Positions 31,326 through 42,906 of a stretch of 64,000 nt of DNA are shown piece after piece. Location of the stretch: assembly GCA_015143295.1 (NCBI GenBank), contig CM026560.1, positions 8,930,501 to 8,994,500 of the forward strand, in the 5' to 3' direction. Under the pieces are notes generated by a model that saw nothing but the letters and a program-made list of their open reading frames with translations, had not been told where the DNA came from and did no database searches. Made by a program: the position numbers and the translations under genes. Each line of letters begins with the position of its first letter. Positions within the stretch are counted from its first letter, which is position 1. This DNA comes from Tetracentron sinense. Its lineage: Eukaryota; Streptophyta; Magnoliopsida; Trochodendrales; Trochodendraceae.

Positions 31326-32621
31326 ATCTACCCATTTGGCAATTCCTTGACAAAGCTCAACTGAATTACATGTCTTGACACAAACTCACCCAAACATATC
31401 AAATGGTGAATTAGGTCAGTACAAGACTCCAATACAATTACTTGACACAAAATGAAATACAATAAAAATGATAGACATGGAAGCTCTGTCATGCAAGTTC
31501 TATCTGGTGCAAACTTGCACCTGGACATTCTAATAAACACCCCATGAAGCATGTATGGTATAGAAATAAATAAACACAGGTATTGCAAGGAATGTACTGA
31601 ACTCTAGCATTCTCCCCCTTTTTAGAACAAAATCCAAAGGAAGGCAAGAAGCCAATATCACAAAAAATATATCAATTTCAATCGCATATGTAATATCAAA
31701 GCAACCACAATACAAATAAACAACTGCAGACAATGTGGGGATTATAGAGCGTGGAACAAAATATAGCAATAAAAAGCAAAAACTCCCCCTCAACTCCACA
31801 ACTTGATCTTCTCCCCCTAAGATCAAGGACACCACTGAAGGATAGGGCACTTATGCTAGAAAGGCCCATGCCTACTAAAAACGAAAACACAAAATACTCA
31901 AAACGAAAAAGTATCATGTGTCACACAAACATGCATCATAAGTATTCCAAGCAATAGTAATTTAAAATTACAAGTCTAATGAAGAACATGATAAGTTAGT
32001 CTAACTGAGGATAAACATCTAACTAAATCTCACGGAATGCTAAAGCATAGCCAATTCACTTAGTCACATTTAGTGAGCAGTTCAAAAATGAAGCTTTGTG
32101 TGTAGTGGTTGGTCTGACTAAATACTAAATCAAGGTTTTTCTTCCTTTCCAAAGATATAAAATTAATCACCAAGGGACTCCTAGAGACTCAAATCTAAGA
32201 AGTCAAACCTAGTTAGATCTAGTTATACTGATTTTTTACATTTTAGTACACCTTTATCCATTTTGATTTGACCCAATATTTTCTTTTACTTTTGGTCAAA
32301 TACCTCCTTACTAGTTTGATGTTCTTTTTATGAATATATCATTTCATGCAATGATGGCTTTCACACTATCTAAGTAGGTAGCTCTTCTCTATTGGCAATA
32401 GGGGCTTTCACTCTAGCAACCTAGAAAGATACCTAACTTGTTGACATAGGTAGTCATTACTACTGTTTGCACTCAATAGTAGCTTTCACACTAGCCATTA
32501 AGTAGCCCTTTTCATTACATATTTGCTCATGGAGGATACATAAAATGAGGATGACTAACAATATGGTCAATCTAGACAGGCCATCCTAGGTCACATTTAG
32601 GGATAAGTCATATACCTATAG
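31326..32621 (-). other. 3' internal region of copia B with several polypurine tracts
   Basis: Non-coding. Contains CTCCCCCTTTTT (about 31611), ACTCCCCCTC (about 31784) and CTCCCCCTAAG (about 31812), which are polypurine tracts on the minus strand. Multiple such tracts before the 3' LTR are a known Sirevirus trait. The rest is AT-rich with no recognisable gene. Confidence 0.6.
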
Positions 32622-32626
32622 ATTAG

Positions 32627-33838
32627 TGTAAATCCCTAAATAGGTGTTGGCAAATTCCGTGATCATTACATAGGTCATGTGAGTCGAGTCGTCGAGTCAT
32701 GTTCAACTTGTCAGAAGAGAAGAGCTAAAGCTTAAAGAAGATTGAAGAAAGAGAAGAAAAAGCTTCTACTCTGGATCTAGACAGGTAATGGACTTAGAGA
32801 CCCCTACCTAGGTTGGTTTTGGCTTAGATAACTCTAAACATACCTAGGAGGATAGTTTTAAACCTAACAAAGTTGTTTGATCTTAGTTGAATCAAATAAA
32901 CATGAAAAGACATATGGTTTGAACAAAATTCTGTCTCAACCGATCGCTCGGTATTGGGACCGATCGATCAGTGGCCTACCGAGCGATCGGTGGCTATCGA
33001 CTGGACAAAAATTTTGTATGGGGTATTTTTCCAGAGAGATGATTTATAACCGAGCGATCGGTCATTTGGACCGAGCGATCGGTAGTGAGCACCGATCGAT
33101 CGGTCCCCGTAAAAAGAATTTTTCTTTTTCTGGATTCTTTTTTTTTAAACCCTATATAAACAACTTTTTGGAGACCTAATTCGTGTCTTTGATATTTTTG
33201 AAAGAGTAGAGGTCTGAGAAACTCTTCTAGGGTTTTTCTTATTGCTTTTATTAGATCTTTGTTGATCCCTCCTCTTTCTTAGATCCTAGAGAATGCAAGT
33301 ATAGATCTAAACCTTTGATCTTGCATTGTGTGATCTCAGATCTGTATGAGATCCCTCTAGGGTTTGAAATTTCTAAATTGATTCACAACCCTACACCTTG
33401 TGTGTGTGTCCGGTGTTTGATCCGGAGCCTTCGTGGAAGGAGATCGATCGTGTGTGATTGTGGTTTTTGAAGTAGCTTGAAAAGATTTGGTCGGTGTGGA
33501 ACCGAAGCTGCTACGGCGGAGATCGAACCTGCTGGTTCGTGGAAATCAAGAGTAAGAGTCTATACCTAGGAACGTCGTTTCTGTTTTGGTAAGGTCTTGT
33601 CTTGTACTTGATATCTTTTCATAGTGAAGTTTATTGCTGGACAAGGTCCCGTGGTTTTTTCCCGTTAGTGTTTTCCACGTAAAAATCTTCTATGTTTGAT
33701 TTGTGTGGATTGTCTGATTGAATTGTTTATTGATTTCTAAACATATTAATTGAAAAATTAAAATTGGTTAGAAATTATTAGTTAGACCTATTCACCCCCC
33801 CTCTAGGTCTTAGAGATCATTGATCTGGATAAATTTCA
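32627..33838 (+). mobile_element. Solo LTR D, copia family related to A and B
   Basis: 1212 bp, TGTAAATCCC ... AAATTTCA, with a perfect duplication ATTAG (32622-32626 and 33839-33843). The start resembles the A LTR (TGTAAAGTCC ... TTGGCATATTCC). It contains a palindrome array of the gypsy type ACCGATCG (32939-33105), TATATAAA (33153-33160), the CGTGG/CCACG stem (33650-33679) and CCTATTCACCCCCCCTCTAG near the end. No interior is present. Confidence 0.88.
32939..33105. repeat. U3 palindrome array (ACCGATCG-type) in a copia LTR (D)
   Basis: ACCGATCGCTCGGT, ACCGATCGATCAGT, ACCGAGCGATCGGT and ACCGATCGATCGGT units, with spacer TTTTGTATGGGG then TTTTTCCAGAGAG (33011-33038). Core and spacer are those of the gypsy LTRs L1-L5 although this LTR is copia. 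Confidence 0.88.
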
Positions 33839-33843
33839 ATTAG

Positions 33844-34535
33844 AAATTAGACTTCTCAACATAATCAGTCAGAGTGCATGTGATAGTGGAAAGTATACAC
33901 ACACGAATAAGTCTCTAACTATGCAAGATAAAACTAGTCTGATTTTCAGCCTAAACATGAGACTATGAAGGTGATATATCCTCAATCAACAACAAACTCA
34001 TGTTCAACCTTGGACAAGTATAGAAATAAATATCACACAAGGAATGAAAATCATGCAAGTCAAACAAGGGCAACATGACAAAAATATTTTTGGATTTTAT
34101 AATTTTTCAATGTTTTTGAGATTTTCCAAAATAAATAAAACAGAAAAACATACCAAAGCAAATAACAACTAAAAGAAAAAAAATTACTAGTTACCATAAA
34201 ACAGAAAAACATACCAAAGCAAATAACAACTAAAAGAAAAAAAAACTATTAGTTTACCTAAAAAGCATAGCACTAGGACAAGATATAACAATAAAAGCAC
34301 ACTCTAGGCTAAGACATGCATAGGTTGAGGTAGGTATATGACTTTTTGCCTCATCTGTTTCTCTTATTCTAAGATTGAGTCCTAAAATTATGGCAGCCAT
34401 TATGGTTCTTCCCCTTTTCTCATTTATATCTAGCATAAGGAGTGTCCCGAACATGCCACTGTCCAAGGTATTATAGATATTCAAAATATCATCATTTAAC
34501 TTCCTAGACATATCCACTAAGATATCAACTCTCCT
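33844..34535 (-). other. Internal remnant of copia B with a 61-bp tandem duplication
   Basis: AT-rich. CAGAAAAACATACCAAAGCA occurs at 34141 and 34202 (61-bp period, two copies). The minus-strand frame at 34254-34517 may be a decayed extension of gag, but I cannot assign a domain. Confidence 0.5.
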
Positions 34536-35142
34536 TTAAAGATTCTCATTAAAATTATTTTGGTTCATAGAACCATGATTGGGCATTCTTCGAAGTTTAG
34601 AACATTGAAGCCTAATATGACCCTTCACTCCACATTTATGACATGTATGAATGAATTTCTGAGTAGTATGGTCCTTCTTATTCTCAGGAGGGTGTCTTTT
34701 ATCACTAGGCTCAGTGTTCGAGATAGATAGATTTCTCTTCTCATCTCCACACATTTGATCAGCTAACTTGATTTCAAAACTTGACTTTACATCAAGACAA
34801 ACATGTGAATCAGATTCAAGAAGCTGAGTCTTGATAAGGATGGAAGTCTTCTCTCCCTCTAGCTAAGACATAAGGGCTTTCAACCCAAAAGCCACTTGGT
34901 CAAAGGCATCAATTTCAATTTTCATTAACTTGACCTTTTTGGTCATGGAAATTTGAGCCATTTTCAGCCTTAAGTATTCCTCAAACAGCTCATCATAACA
35001 GCTCATCATAAGCTTTTTGGAGGTCTCCCTCACAACCAGAGTCACTTTGACTCTCTTCATCATCCTCACCATCAATATGGTGTTGGTCACTCTCATTTAA
35101 ACTTGAAGAAGATTCTTCAATCTCATTTATGGAAGCAGTGAA
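34536..35142 (-). pseudogene. gag of copia B, C-terminal part
   Basis: Continues from 45503 across gypsy G2. It contains SINEIEESSSS, an acidic stretch, EEYLRLKMAQISMTKKVKLM and DAFDQVAFGLKALMS (ending about 34860), then a second CCHC knuckle CHKCGVKGHIRLQC (about 34605-34650). A second knuckle of this form is found in Sirevirus-type gag. Several frame changes occur. Confidence 0.83.
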
Positions 35143-35544
35143 TGTCGCGACCCAAAACCCACCCTAGGAGTTAGAGTGAACTTTGGACGACTAATCATGG
35201 CTTGCTTGACAACCAACCTGCAAAAAACCCACAGAGCATATACAATAGAGGATATAAACAGCGAAAACATACTCTAACATAGCACAGCGGAAGTCTAAAC
35301 AAACCTCTATGTATATACGAATCCAAGTTTACACAAAAGGAATCCAAAAGAAAGTGCGGACAGACCCGCCAAAATACATGGATATATATCTCTCATCTCA
35401 CCCACAGCAAATCCACTCAGAATCTAATCACCACCTACTGATAACCCTCTACGGGAGGTTCCTCCAAAGGCTCCTCGACGTACTCCTCCTCCACCCATGG
35501 ACCAGGAGCACAAACATCAAATGGAGCAGCAGCTCCTTCAGAAC

Positions 35545-36663
35545 CTGCCGACATAAGAAGTACGGCTGAGCATGGAATACTCAGCGGGTACTAAGCACTA
35601 ACCAACAGTCATAGCATACGGATAGCATACATAAAGCAGGAAACAATTCACGCATATAAAGCAGGGATGATTCATATCATGACAATAAAGTAAAGCAATA
35701 TAATTCATCATGTTGCATTCATAAAAGCCGGTAAAACCCTTGAAATCTTGTGCACTTGACTTGACTTGAAATATCTTTTCGTGCTTGAAAGCTTGTCGTG
35801 TTTGTCTTGCTTGATCTTGTCAAGCGTGTCATACGTGTCATGTCATGCATGTCATGTGTGCTTGCTTGTGATCATGTAACTTGTGAGATACACTTGTAGA
35901 TATCCTTGTGAGATGCACTTGAGAGATGCCTTGAGAGGGAAGGGAGACCCTTCTTTATGCAATGCACTTGAGAGGGAAGGGAGACCCTTCTTCATGATAT
36001 GTATGTACTTGCGCGGGAAGGGAGGCCCTTCTTCATGATATGCACTTGTGAGTGAGGGGAGACCCCTCGTGGAATGTTGGTTCTCGTCTTCTTGTGAAAA
36101 GCGAGGTAAAACATATCATAGGATATGTCCCACCTCTAACCATGTTCTTGAAAGCCTCGATAATTCATGTCATGCATGCCGTGCTCGTGGGAACCGTGTA
36201 CATACTTGCATTTAAATTTAAACATGACATTTGGGTAATTTCACAACACATATAACATCAATGATTGAGCAATGTAATATTCAAATCAGTTAGGGAAAGC
36301 AAGAAACACACTATCATGGTCCCTAGCAATATTCATAATTTATTAGGCATGCATTTCCGAATTTACAACTCACTTTATTCACTTTGGCATTTCATCAAAC
36401 ATAGTGTGTTCATTATGGATTTACCCTACAACATGCTCTTCTAGGTGGGTTTTACTCAAATCATACATGTATGTTCATTATTTGGAACAATGCCCTCCCC
36501 ATTTTAATCATCACCACACAACCATTGGCATCCAATCGCCCATTCCATCTCCATTCACCATTCACAACCATCCATCTCATAGCACATGTGTAAATAAAAG
36601 AAAATAAAGAGAAATGAAGGGAAAAGGGGAACTATAACTAGGAGGGTAGCAAGAAGTACCGAC
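35545..36663 (-). other. Candidate leader intron inside G2 3' LTR
   Basis: Minus strand: donor TTCAAG|GTCGGTAC, acceptor GTCGGCAG|GTTCTGAG, 1119 bp. Here the frame before (QARAAP ... SSSFLQ) and after (PFDVCAPGPWVEEEYVEEP) is open across the phase-1 junction to a stop, giving about 80 codons after the last upstream TAG, with no ATG. Confidence 0.55.
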
Positions 36664-36984
36664 CTTGAAGAAATGAGGAAGAAACCCCTTTCCAAAAACG
36701 ACCGTGAGGTGCTGCCCTAGCTTGGATCGCGAGCTTCACGAATGCTTGAACCGAAATCTTGAAGAAAACGGGCTTGAGGTTGATCTAGGGTTTCAAAACC
36801 CTTTGATTTCTCTCCAAAATGGAAACCCTAGGTTTAGGAATCGCCCTCTCCTCTCTTCTTATCTCCCAATCTCTCTAAGTGTCGAATGATGCCCTCAAGG
36901 CTCGGGTAAGACTCTTAAGGTAAGAGTAACCGACCAAAGACCATAATACCCTTACTGGAATTTATGTAAAAACACGAGTACCAA

Positions 36985-37515
36985 ACACGTTGTGCCGTGA
37001 ATAGTACCAACTCGTTGTGCTTTGAATAGTGCCAACTCGTTGTACTGTGAATAGTGCCAACTCGTTGTACTGTGAATAGTGCCAACTCGTTGTACTGTGA
37101 ATAGTGTCAACTCGTTGTGCTGTGAATAGTGTCAATTCGTTGTGCTGTGAAAGGTGCCGAACCCGTTGTCCGTTGTGTTGTGCCTAGTGCTGAGCTCGTT
37201 GTCCGTTGTCTTATGTACAATGTGCCCGTTGTGCTGTACAACGTACACGTTGTCTGCTGCACGACGTACCCGTTGTCTGTTGCACAACGAATGCACAACG
37301 TATACGTTATCAGAGCTAGAGCTACGTTATCAGAGTACGTTGTCTATGCGTTGTCTTATGTACAACGTGCCCGTTGAGCTGTACAACGTACACGTTGTCT
37401 GCCGCACGACGGATGCACAACGTATACGTTATCAGAGTACGTTGTCAGAGCACGTCCTTAGCGTCTTCCGAGCTACGTTCTTAGCGCCTTCCGAGCTACG
37501 TCCTTAGCGCCTTCC
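36985..37515. repeat. U3 inverted-repeat array (CGTTGT/ACAACG-type), G2 3' LTR
   Basis: CTCGTTGTACTGTGAATAGT repeats (36990-37140), then alternating CGTTGT and ACAACG (for example ACAACGTACACGTTGT, 37238 and 37383), then three CTTAGCGCCTTCCGAGCTAC copies (to 37515). It occupies the place of the ACCGATCG array of the sister LTRs. Confidence 0.85.
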
Positions 37516-37737
37516 GAGCTACATTTGCCTATAGGTCCAGACTGTTTTGGCCATATCTTTTGACTCGTTCGTCCGATTTTGACGATTCAACTTGCGTTGG
37601 GCTCGTACTTCAAAAAGGAACATTTTTGATGTTTTGGAATTTCCAATTTCTTCCTTATTTATTAATTATACCTCTTTAAAGGCAAAATGGCAATGAAAGT
37701 GTCATGTATTAAGCATGAAAAAGTCTGGGGCTCTACA

Positions 37738-37752
37738 TCCTCCCCCCCTTAA
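37738..37752 (-). promoter_or_regulatory. Polypurine tract of G2
   Basis: TCCTCCCCCCCTTAA on the plus strand, an A/G-only tract on the minus strand, directly adjoining the 3' LTR. Confidence 0.87.
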
Positions 37753-37838
37753 AAAAATTTCGTCCTCGAAATTCAGACACTACTTGCATTACAAACCAAA
37801 AAGAACATTACAAGTCATATACAGACTTCATACAAAAC

Positions 37839-40800
37839 TCATTCAATTAATTTTGGGTACTTTGCTTTGACTTCGGCTTCACACTCCCATGTAGCTTCTT
37901 CCCGAGCATGGTGTTGCCATTGCACAAGAACCAAAGGGATTGTCTTGTTGCGAAGCACCTGATCTCTTCGATCTAAAATCTGAACCGGCTTTTCAATCAA
38001 GGTGAGGTCCTCTCGAATTCCAACGGTTTCAAGTCTATGACATGCGAAGGGTCCGCAATGTACTTCCGAAGCATAGACACATGGAAGACGTTGTGAACTG
38101 CGGCCATATGAGGTGGGAGAGCTACTCTGTAAGCAACCTCACCAACTCGTGTGATAATCTCAAAAGGCCCAACATATCGAGGACTGAGCTTGCCTCGCTT
38201 TCCAAATCTCATAATCCCTTTGCTAGGAGATACTTTCACAAAAACTTGATCCCCTACTTGAAATTCCAAGTCCCTACGGCGCGTGTCCGCATAACTTTTC
38301 TGACGATCTTGAGCGGCTTTCAATCGATCCCGAATGATCTTAACTGTGTTTGCAGTTTGCTCAATCAACTCCGGACCAAGTACTTTCCTTTCTCCTACCC
38401 CATCCCAATAGAGAGGAGACCTACAACTTCGCCCATACAAGGCCTCAAATGGTGCCATTTGGATGCTTGCCTGATAGCTGTTATTATAGGCAAATTCAAC
38501 CAAAGGCAAGTGCTCTTCCCAACTGCCTCTGAAATCCAACATACAAGCCCGAAGCATGTCTTCAATGACTTGGTTCACTCTCTCAGTTTGTCCATCCATC
38601 TGTGGATGAAAAGCGATGCTGAAATCAAGTCAGGAACCCATAGCCTCCTGGAAACTTTTCCAAAATCTTGACGTGAATCTTGGATCCCGATCCGACACAA
38701 AACTGACGGGCACTCCGTGCAACCTCACCACTTCCTTGATGTACAGAGCGGCTAACTGACTAGAGTTGAAAGTAGTTCGGTAAGGTAAGAAGTGAGCAGA
38801 CTTTCATCAGACGGTCTACTACAACCCAAATTGCATCTGAGCCCTTTGCCGTTTTTGGCAAGCCAACTATAAAATCCATGGATATGTTCTCCCATTTCCA
38901 CTCGGGAATAGGAAGAGAATGCAATAGACCGGCGGGCCGCATGTGTTCTGCTTTTACCTGTTGACACACCAAGCATCGTGCTACATATTCCGCAACCTCC
39001 CTCTTCATATTCCGCCACCAAAAGTGACTCTTGAGGTTCCGGTACATCTTTGAACCCCCTGGATGCACTGTGTACTTCGAACGGTGTGCTTCATCCAAAA
39101 TCTCTCTTCGAAGATCTGCATTGGCTGGGACGCACAGCCTTCCCTTGAATGTGATAGCACCCCGACTAGTGAGAGAGAAGTCCTCACTACCCTTAGCAAC
39201 TTCCTTGTCCCGACAAGCCAACAATTCAGCATCCGTGGCTTGGTATTCTTGGATCAAATCTATAATGTACGGCCGAACCGTAACATTTGCCAAGGTAGGA
39301 CCACGGACAGAGTTATTCACACTGATGTCCAGATTTGCCAAATCTTCTAGTAGCTTCCATTCTTGAACCAACATGTGCGCTAACAACCCCTGAGGTCTTC
39401 TACTCAAAGCATCAACCACTACATTTGCCTTACCCGGGTGGTATTGAATGGTACAATCATAGTCTTTCAAAAATTTCATCCAACGCCGTTGCCTTAGATT
39501 CAGCTCCATTTGGGAAAAGAGATACTTGAGACTCTTGTGATCGGTAAACACATAGAACTCCACCCTATAAAGGTAATGACGCCAAATCTTAAGTGCAAAC
39601 ATGACCGCCGCAAGCTCCAAGTCGTGCGTGGGATAATTCTTCTCATGCTCCTTCAATTGCCTTGATGCATAGGCAATGACTTTCTTGTGCTGCATGAGTA
39701 CACACCCAAGTCCAACGTGTGAGGCATCACTATACACCTCATACCCATAAGGTCCCGATGGCACAGTAAGGACAGGGGCTGTAGTAAGCCTCTTCTTCAG
39801 TTCCGTGAAACTGATCTCGCACTTATCACTCCATACAAACTTGGCGTTCTTCCTTGTCAGGTAAGTGAGCGGTGCTGCAAGGCTGGAGAAACCCTCTACG
39901 AATCTCCTGTAGTAGCCTGCCAATCCAAGAAAACTGCGTATCTCAGTAACACTCTTGGGCCTCACCCAACTCATAACTGCTTCGATCTTCTTCGGATCTA
40001 CCGAGATACCTTTTGCATAAACAACGTGGCCTAGGAATGCCACCTCTTCCAACCAAAACTCGCACTTGCTAAGTTTGGCGTATAGCTTGTGCTCTCTTAG
40101 CATTTCCAAAGCAAGGCATAGGTCGCGTGAGTGATCTTCCCGTGTCTGGGAATAGACCAGAATGTCATCAACAAATACAATCACGCACCTATCAAGATAT
40201 GGCCGGAACACCCGGTTCATCAAATCCATAAAGGCTGCCGGCGCGTTCGTGAGTCCAAAAGGCATCACCAAGAACTCGTAGTGCCCATACCGAGTCCTGA
40301 AAGCAGTTTTGGGAACATCTTCCACCTTAATCTTCAACTGGTGATAACCCGATCGAAGGTCTATCTTCGAGAAAAATTTCGCTCCCTTCAACTGATCAAA
40401 CAAGTCATCAATCCTAGGCAAGGGATACCTATTCTTTATAGTGACTTTGTTCAATTGCCGGTAATCGACGCACATCCGCATCGAGCCATCTTTCTTCTTA
40501 ACAAACAACACCGGGGTACCCCACGGTGAGATACTTGGTCGAATGAAACCAAGACCTTGTAATTCTTCCAACTGGGTCTTTAACTCTTTGAGTTCAATAG
40601 GGGCCATTCTATACGGAGCCCTGAAAACAGGAGCTGTGCCTGATGCAAGCTCGATCACAAACTCAATCTCCCTGTCTGGAGGCAATCCTGGCAACTCCTC
40701 TGGAAATACATCCAGGAACTCACTCACAACCGGAATAGTCGATGATTCCTTTGCCTCGGGGTTAGCTAAGCTCAACGCCGCAAAACGAGCAATAGATCTA

Positions 40801-41164
40801 CTTTTCAACCCGCGAAAGTGGAATGGTTTTCCTTCTACTGGCTTGAAGAGTACCATTTTCTCAAAGCAAGCTACATGCCCATGATGCGCTGCTAACCAAT
40901 CCATTCCCAATATAACATCAAAGTCTTGGAATCCAAGGACGATGAGATCAACCGCCAACTCGTGGCTTCCAACTTGGACCACACTATTTCTATACACTTT
41001 ATCTGCCAATACTGTTTTGCCGAGAGGAGTCGAAATGGCTAACTCCGGTTCTAGCTGACTTGGCTCTGCAGAAAAGCCTTCTGAAAAACTCGACGAGACA
41101 AACGAATGAGTAGACCCGGTATCAATCAATACTCGAGCCAAATACTCATTGACTAGTAGGGTTC
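37839..41164 (-). pseudogene. pol of G2: protease, RT, RNase H, integrase, chromodomain-like tail
   Basis: One open frame from the intron acceptor (41164) to 38760. It holds protease [13 protein letters not shown], the linker [16 protein letters not shown] with [21 protein letters not shown] and catalytic FVDD (40164-40175), RNase [17 protein letters not shown] and [10 protein letters not shown], and integrase HHCC ([10 protein letters not shown] ... CLVCQ) with [10 protein letters not shown] 1-bp gain near 38790 shifts the frame in the integrase core. A TGA lies near 38630 (CGA in G1). The frame at 37997-38599 carries EFAYNNSYQASIQMAPFEAL and GKLSPRYVGPFEI. A 1-bp loss near 38005 shifts the last part, a chromodomain-like tail with VLVQWQHHAREEATWE, ending at 37839. 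Protease to RNase H looks intact, but the integrase is not. Confidence 0.93.
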
Positions 41165-41306
41165 CTGAAATTTTAACTAGTTACGTCAATTCAAGCATCA
41201 ACAGAGTGTACACATAGGTATATATATATAGCATACCAAGTATGTACACAAGGAATAAAACACAACATAACAAGCACTAATAACGAAAATAACTCCAAAC
41301 GCGTAC
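41165..41306 (-). other. Candidate intron between gag and protease, G2
   Basis: 142 bp on the minus strand, GTACGC ... AATTTCAG, phase 1. Gag codons counted from 42546 and pol codons from 41164 fall in one frame only after its removal. Unspliced, the gag frame meets a stop at 41191. It is in the same codon as in G1. Confidence 0.78.
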
Positions 41307-42546
41307 CTTGCACCACATCATCAGATGCAAGTGCATCACCCTCTGTCAAAGCAAATACACGCCCCTGATTCGCCTGGCGAGACTGAGGTGTAGACCGGGT
41401 AGTCTGAGATGACGCCTGATATGATCCTGCTGGGCGTGCTGGTGGCCTAATCCCCTGAGACTGGCCTGGTAAATGCCAACTGGGGCAATCCCTGATCATA
41501 TGGCCCTGGCGACCACAATGAAAGCATCCACCCGATGCCCTTCGGCAATCTCCTGTAGGGTGCCTTCAGCCGCATGAAGTGCAGACCTCGTGTGTATAAG
41601 TTAGAGGTGGAGCATACCTCACCGTCTGAGGTGTAACTGGCCGTGGAGCTGGAAGAGCCTGAGGTCGCGGTGCCTGAGGCACATACTGCCGTGGAGCTGG
41701 AGGCGCATAAGATGGCCTCATCGGTGGTGCTGGCCACGTATACTGATAAGGGCCGGTACAAGCCCGCCTCTCTAGAGGTGCTGAACTACTGGATTGGCCT
41801 CTCGCTAATTTCCTCTTCTTGGACACCGCCCCAGAGTTGGTCTCAACCAACAAGGCTTTTTCCACCACTTCAGCGTAGGTGGCGTGCCTAAAGACCGACA
41901 CTTTCTCCATGATGACATCCTTGAGTCCTTGCTCAAACCTCCTCGCCTTCATTGCCACGGTGGCAATCATATGTGTCACGAAGCGTGATAGCTCCGAGAA
42001 CTTGGCCTCATAAGCGGCCACAGACATCGAACCTTGCTCAAGGTTGATGAATTCTCTCTCTTTCTTTTCCCGTGCTCCAATCAGAAAATACTTCTTGTAA
42101 AAAGTATCTTTGAACTCCTCCCAAGTCCAAGGTTGACCCTGCATGGTCAAATCTCGCGTCCTCAATGCGGACAACCACCAATGGAGGGCTTCACCCTCTA
42201 GCATGAAAACTACCCATGATACTCTATCCTCCTCTGTAGGCGAGAGGACCGCAACGATCTTCTCCATCTGGAGGATCCATGCCTCCGCAGAAAGAGGGTC
42301 CACACTCCCATGGAAGGGTGGAGGCCTCAATCTCCTGAATGCCTCAACTCCAGTGGTACGATGTACTGGAGCTGCGGGCGGTGGAGTAGGTGCCGCCGAT
42401 GATGGTATAGCCTGCCGAGCCGCCAGTATGGCGAGTGTCTCAGCAATAGAGCCTAAGACCTGAGAGAGGTCCGACTGCTCATCCTCATCCCGTGAAGAAG
42501 AGGAAGCTCTGGTATACGGTCCACGACCCCGTGTGTTCCGTCTCAT
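41307..42546 (-). pseudogene. gag of G2, one premature stop
   Basis: ATG at 42546 (MRRNTRGRGPYTRASSSSRD). Gag core VSWVVFMLEGEALHWWLS and TWEEFKDTFYKKYFLIG, then a Pro-rich linker. A single TGA at 41566-41568 (AGA in G1) lies shortly before the CCHC knuckle CFHCGRQGHMIRDC (about 41485-41527). The frame remains open after it to the intron at 41306. It would make the particle shell and RNA-binding nucleocapsid. Confidence 0.93.
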
Positions 42547-42890
42547 GACTAAAGTCCTGAGAATAATAACACCACATGAGTCTAACTTGAAACCACAGTT
42601 TATTTCAATGCCATTTCACAATACTTCAATTTGTATTAGTTGATAATACCAATATACATCACATCAAGTCATCAGAGTATTCATCACATTATACTTATAC
42701 TTCAGTGTTCTAGGGTACCTAGGACCGTACTTGGTTAAAGCAACCATTTTAGACTAAGACTAAAGTTTAGTCTTACACTTGGAATCAAGACTCTCTTCCG
42801 ACTTACTTTCTTCCTAACTTATTTCCTAACATATGCTCTTGTCAAGCCGTGGTATAAGATTCTAAGTGACCCTAGAGACCTAAAGCCTAA
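42547..42890. other. Leader between primer binding site and gag of G2
   Basis: Non-coding leader matching G1 22437-22774. No separate feature seen. Confidence 0.6.
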
Positions 42891-42902
42891 GCTCTGATAC
42901 CA
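42891..42902 (-). promoter_or_regulatory. Primer binding site of G2 (initiator tRNA-Met)
   Basis: GCTCTGATACCA on the plus strand, that is TGGTATCAGAGC on the minus strand, four bases inside the 5' LTR. Confidence 0.92.
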
Positions 42903-42906
42903 CTTC

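Larger units (their letters stand above)
35143..37737 (-). repeat. 3' LTR of G2
   Basis: On the plus strand TGTCGCGACCC ... GGGGCTCTACA. It carries the candidate leader intron (35545-36663), stem-loop repeats (35932-36070), and a palindrome CATATCATAGGATATG (36114-36129). In place of the ACCGATCG array it has a CGTTGT/ACAACG inverted-repeat array (36985-37515). The block TTGACTCGTTCGTCCG lies at about 37560. Confidence 0.93.

Noticed and set aside
32910-33863. Alternative boundaries for solo LTR D with ACATA duplication (32915-33858)
   Set aside because: A 5-bp match exists by chance, but the ends do not resemble the related LTRs. The ATTAG-flanked version starts TGTAAA like copia A and ends TTTCA as A and B do.
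37129-37507. ORFs in the CGTTGT/ACAACG array of G2 LTRs
   Set aside because: Cys/Val/Ser-rich frames generated by the repeat itself. Duplicated at 44894-45272 only because the LTR is duplicated.
40131-40884. Plus-strand ORFs of 113-132 codons opposite G2 pol
   Set aside because: Antisense shadows of a well-supported RT/protease frame.
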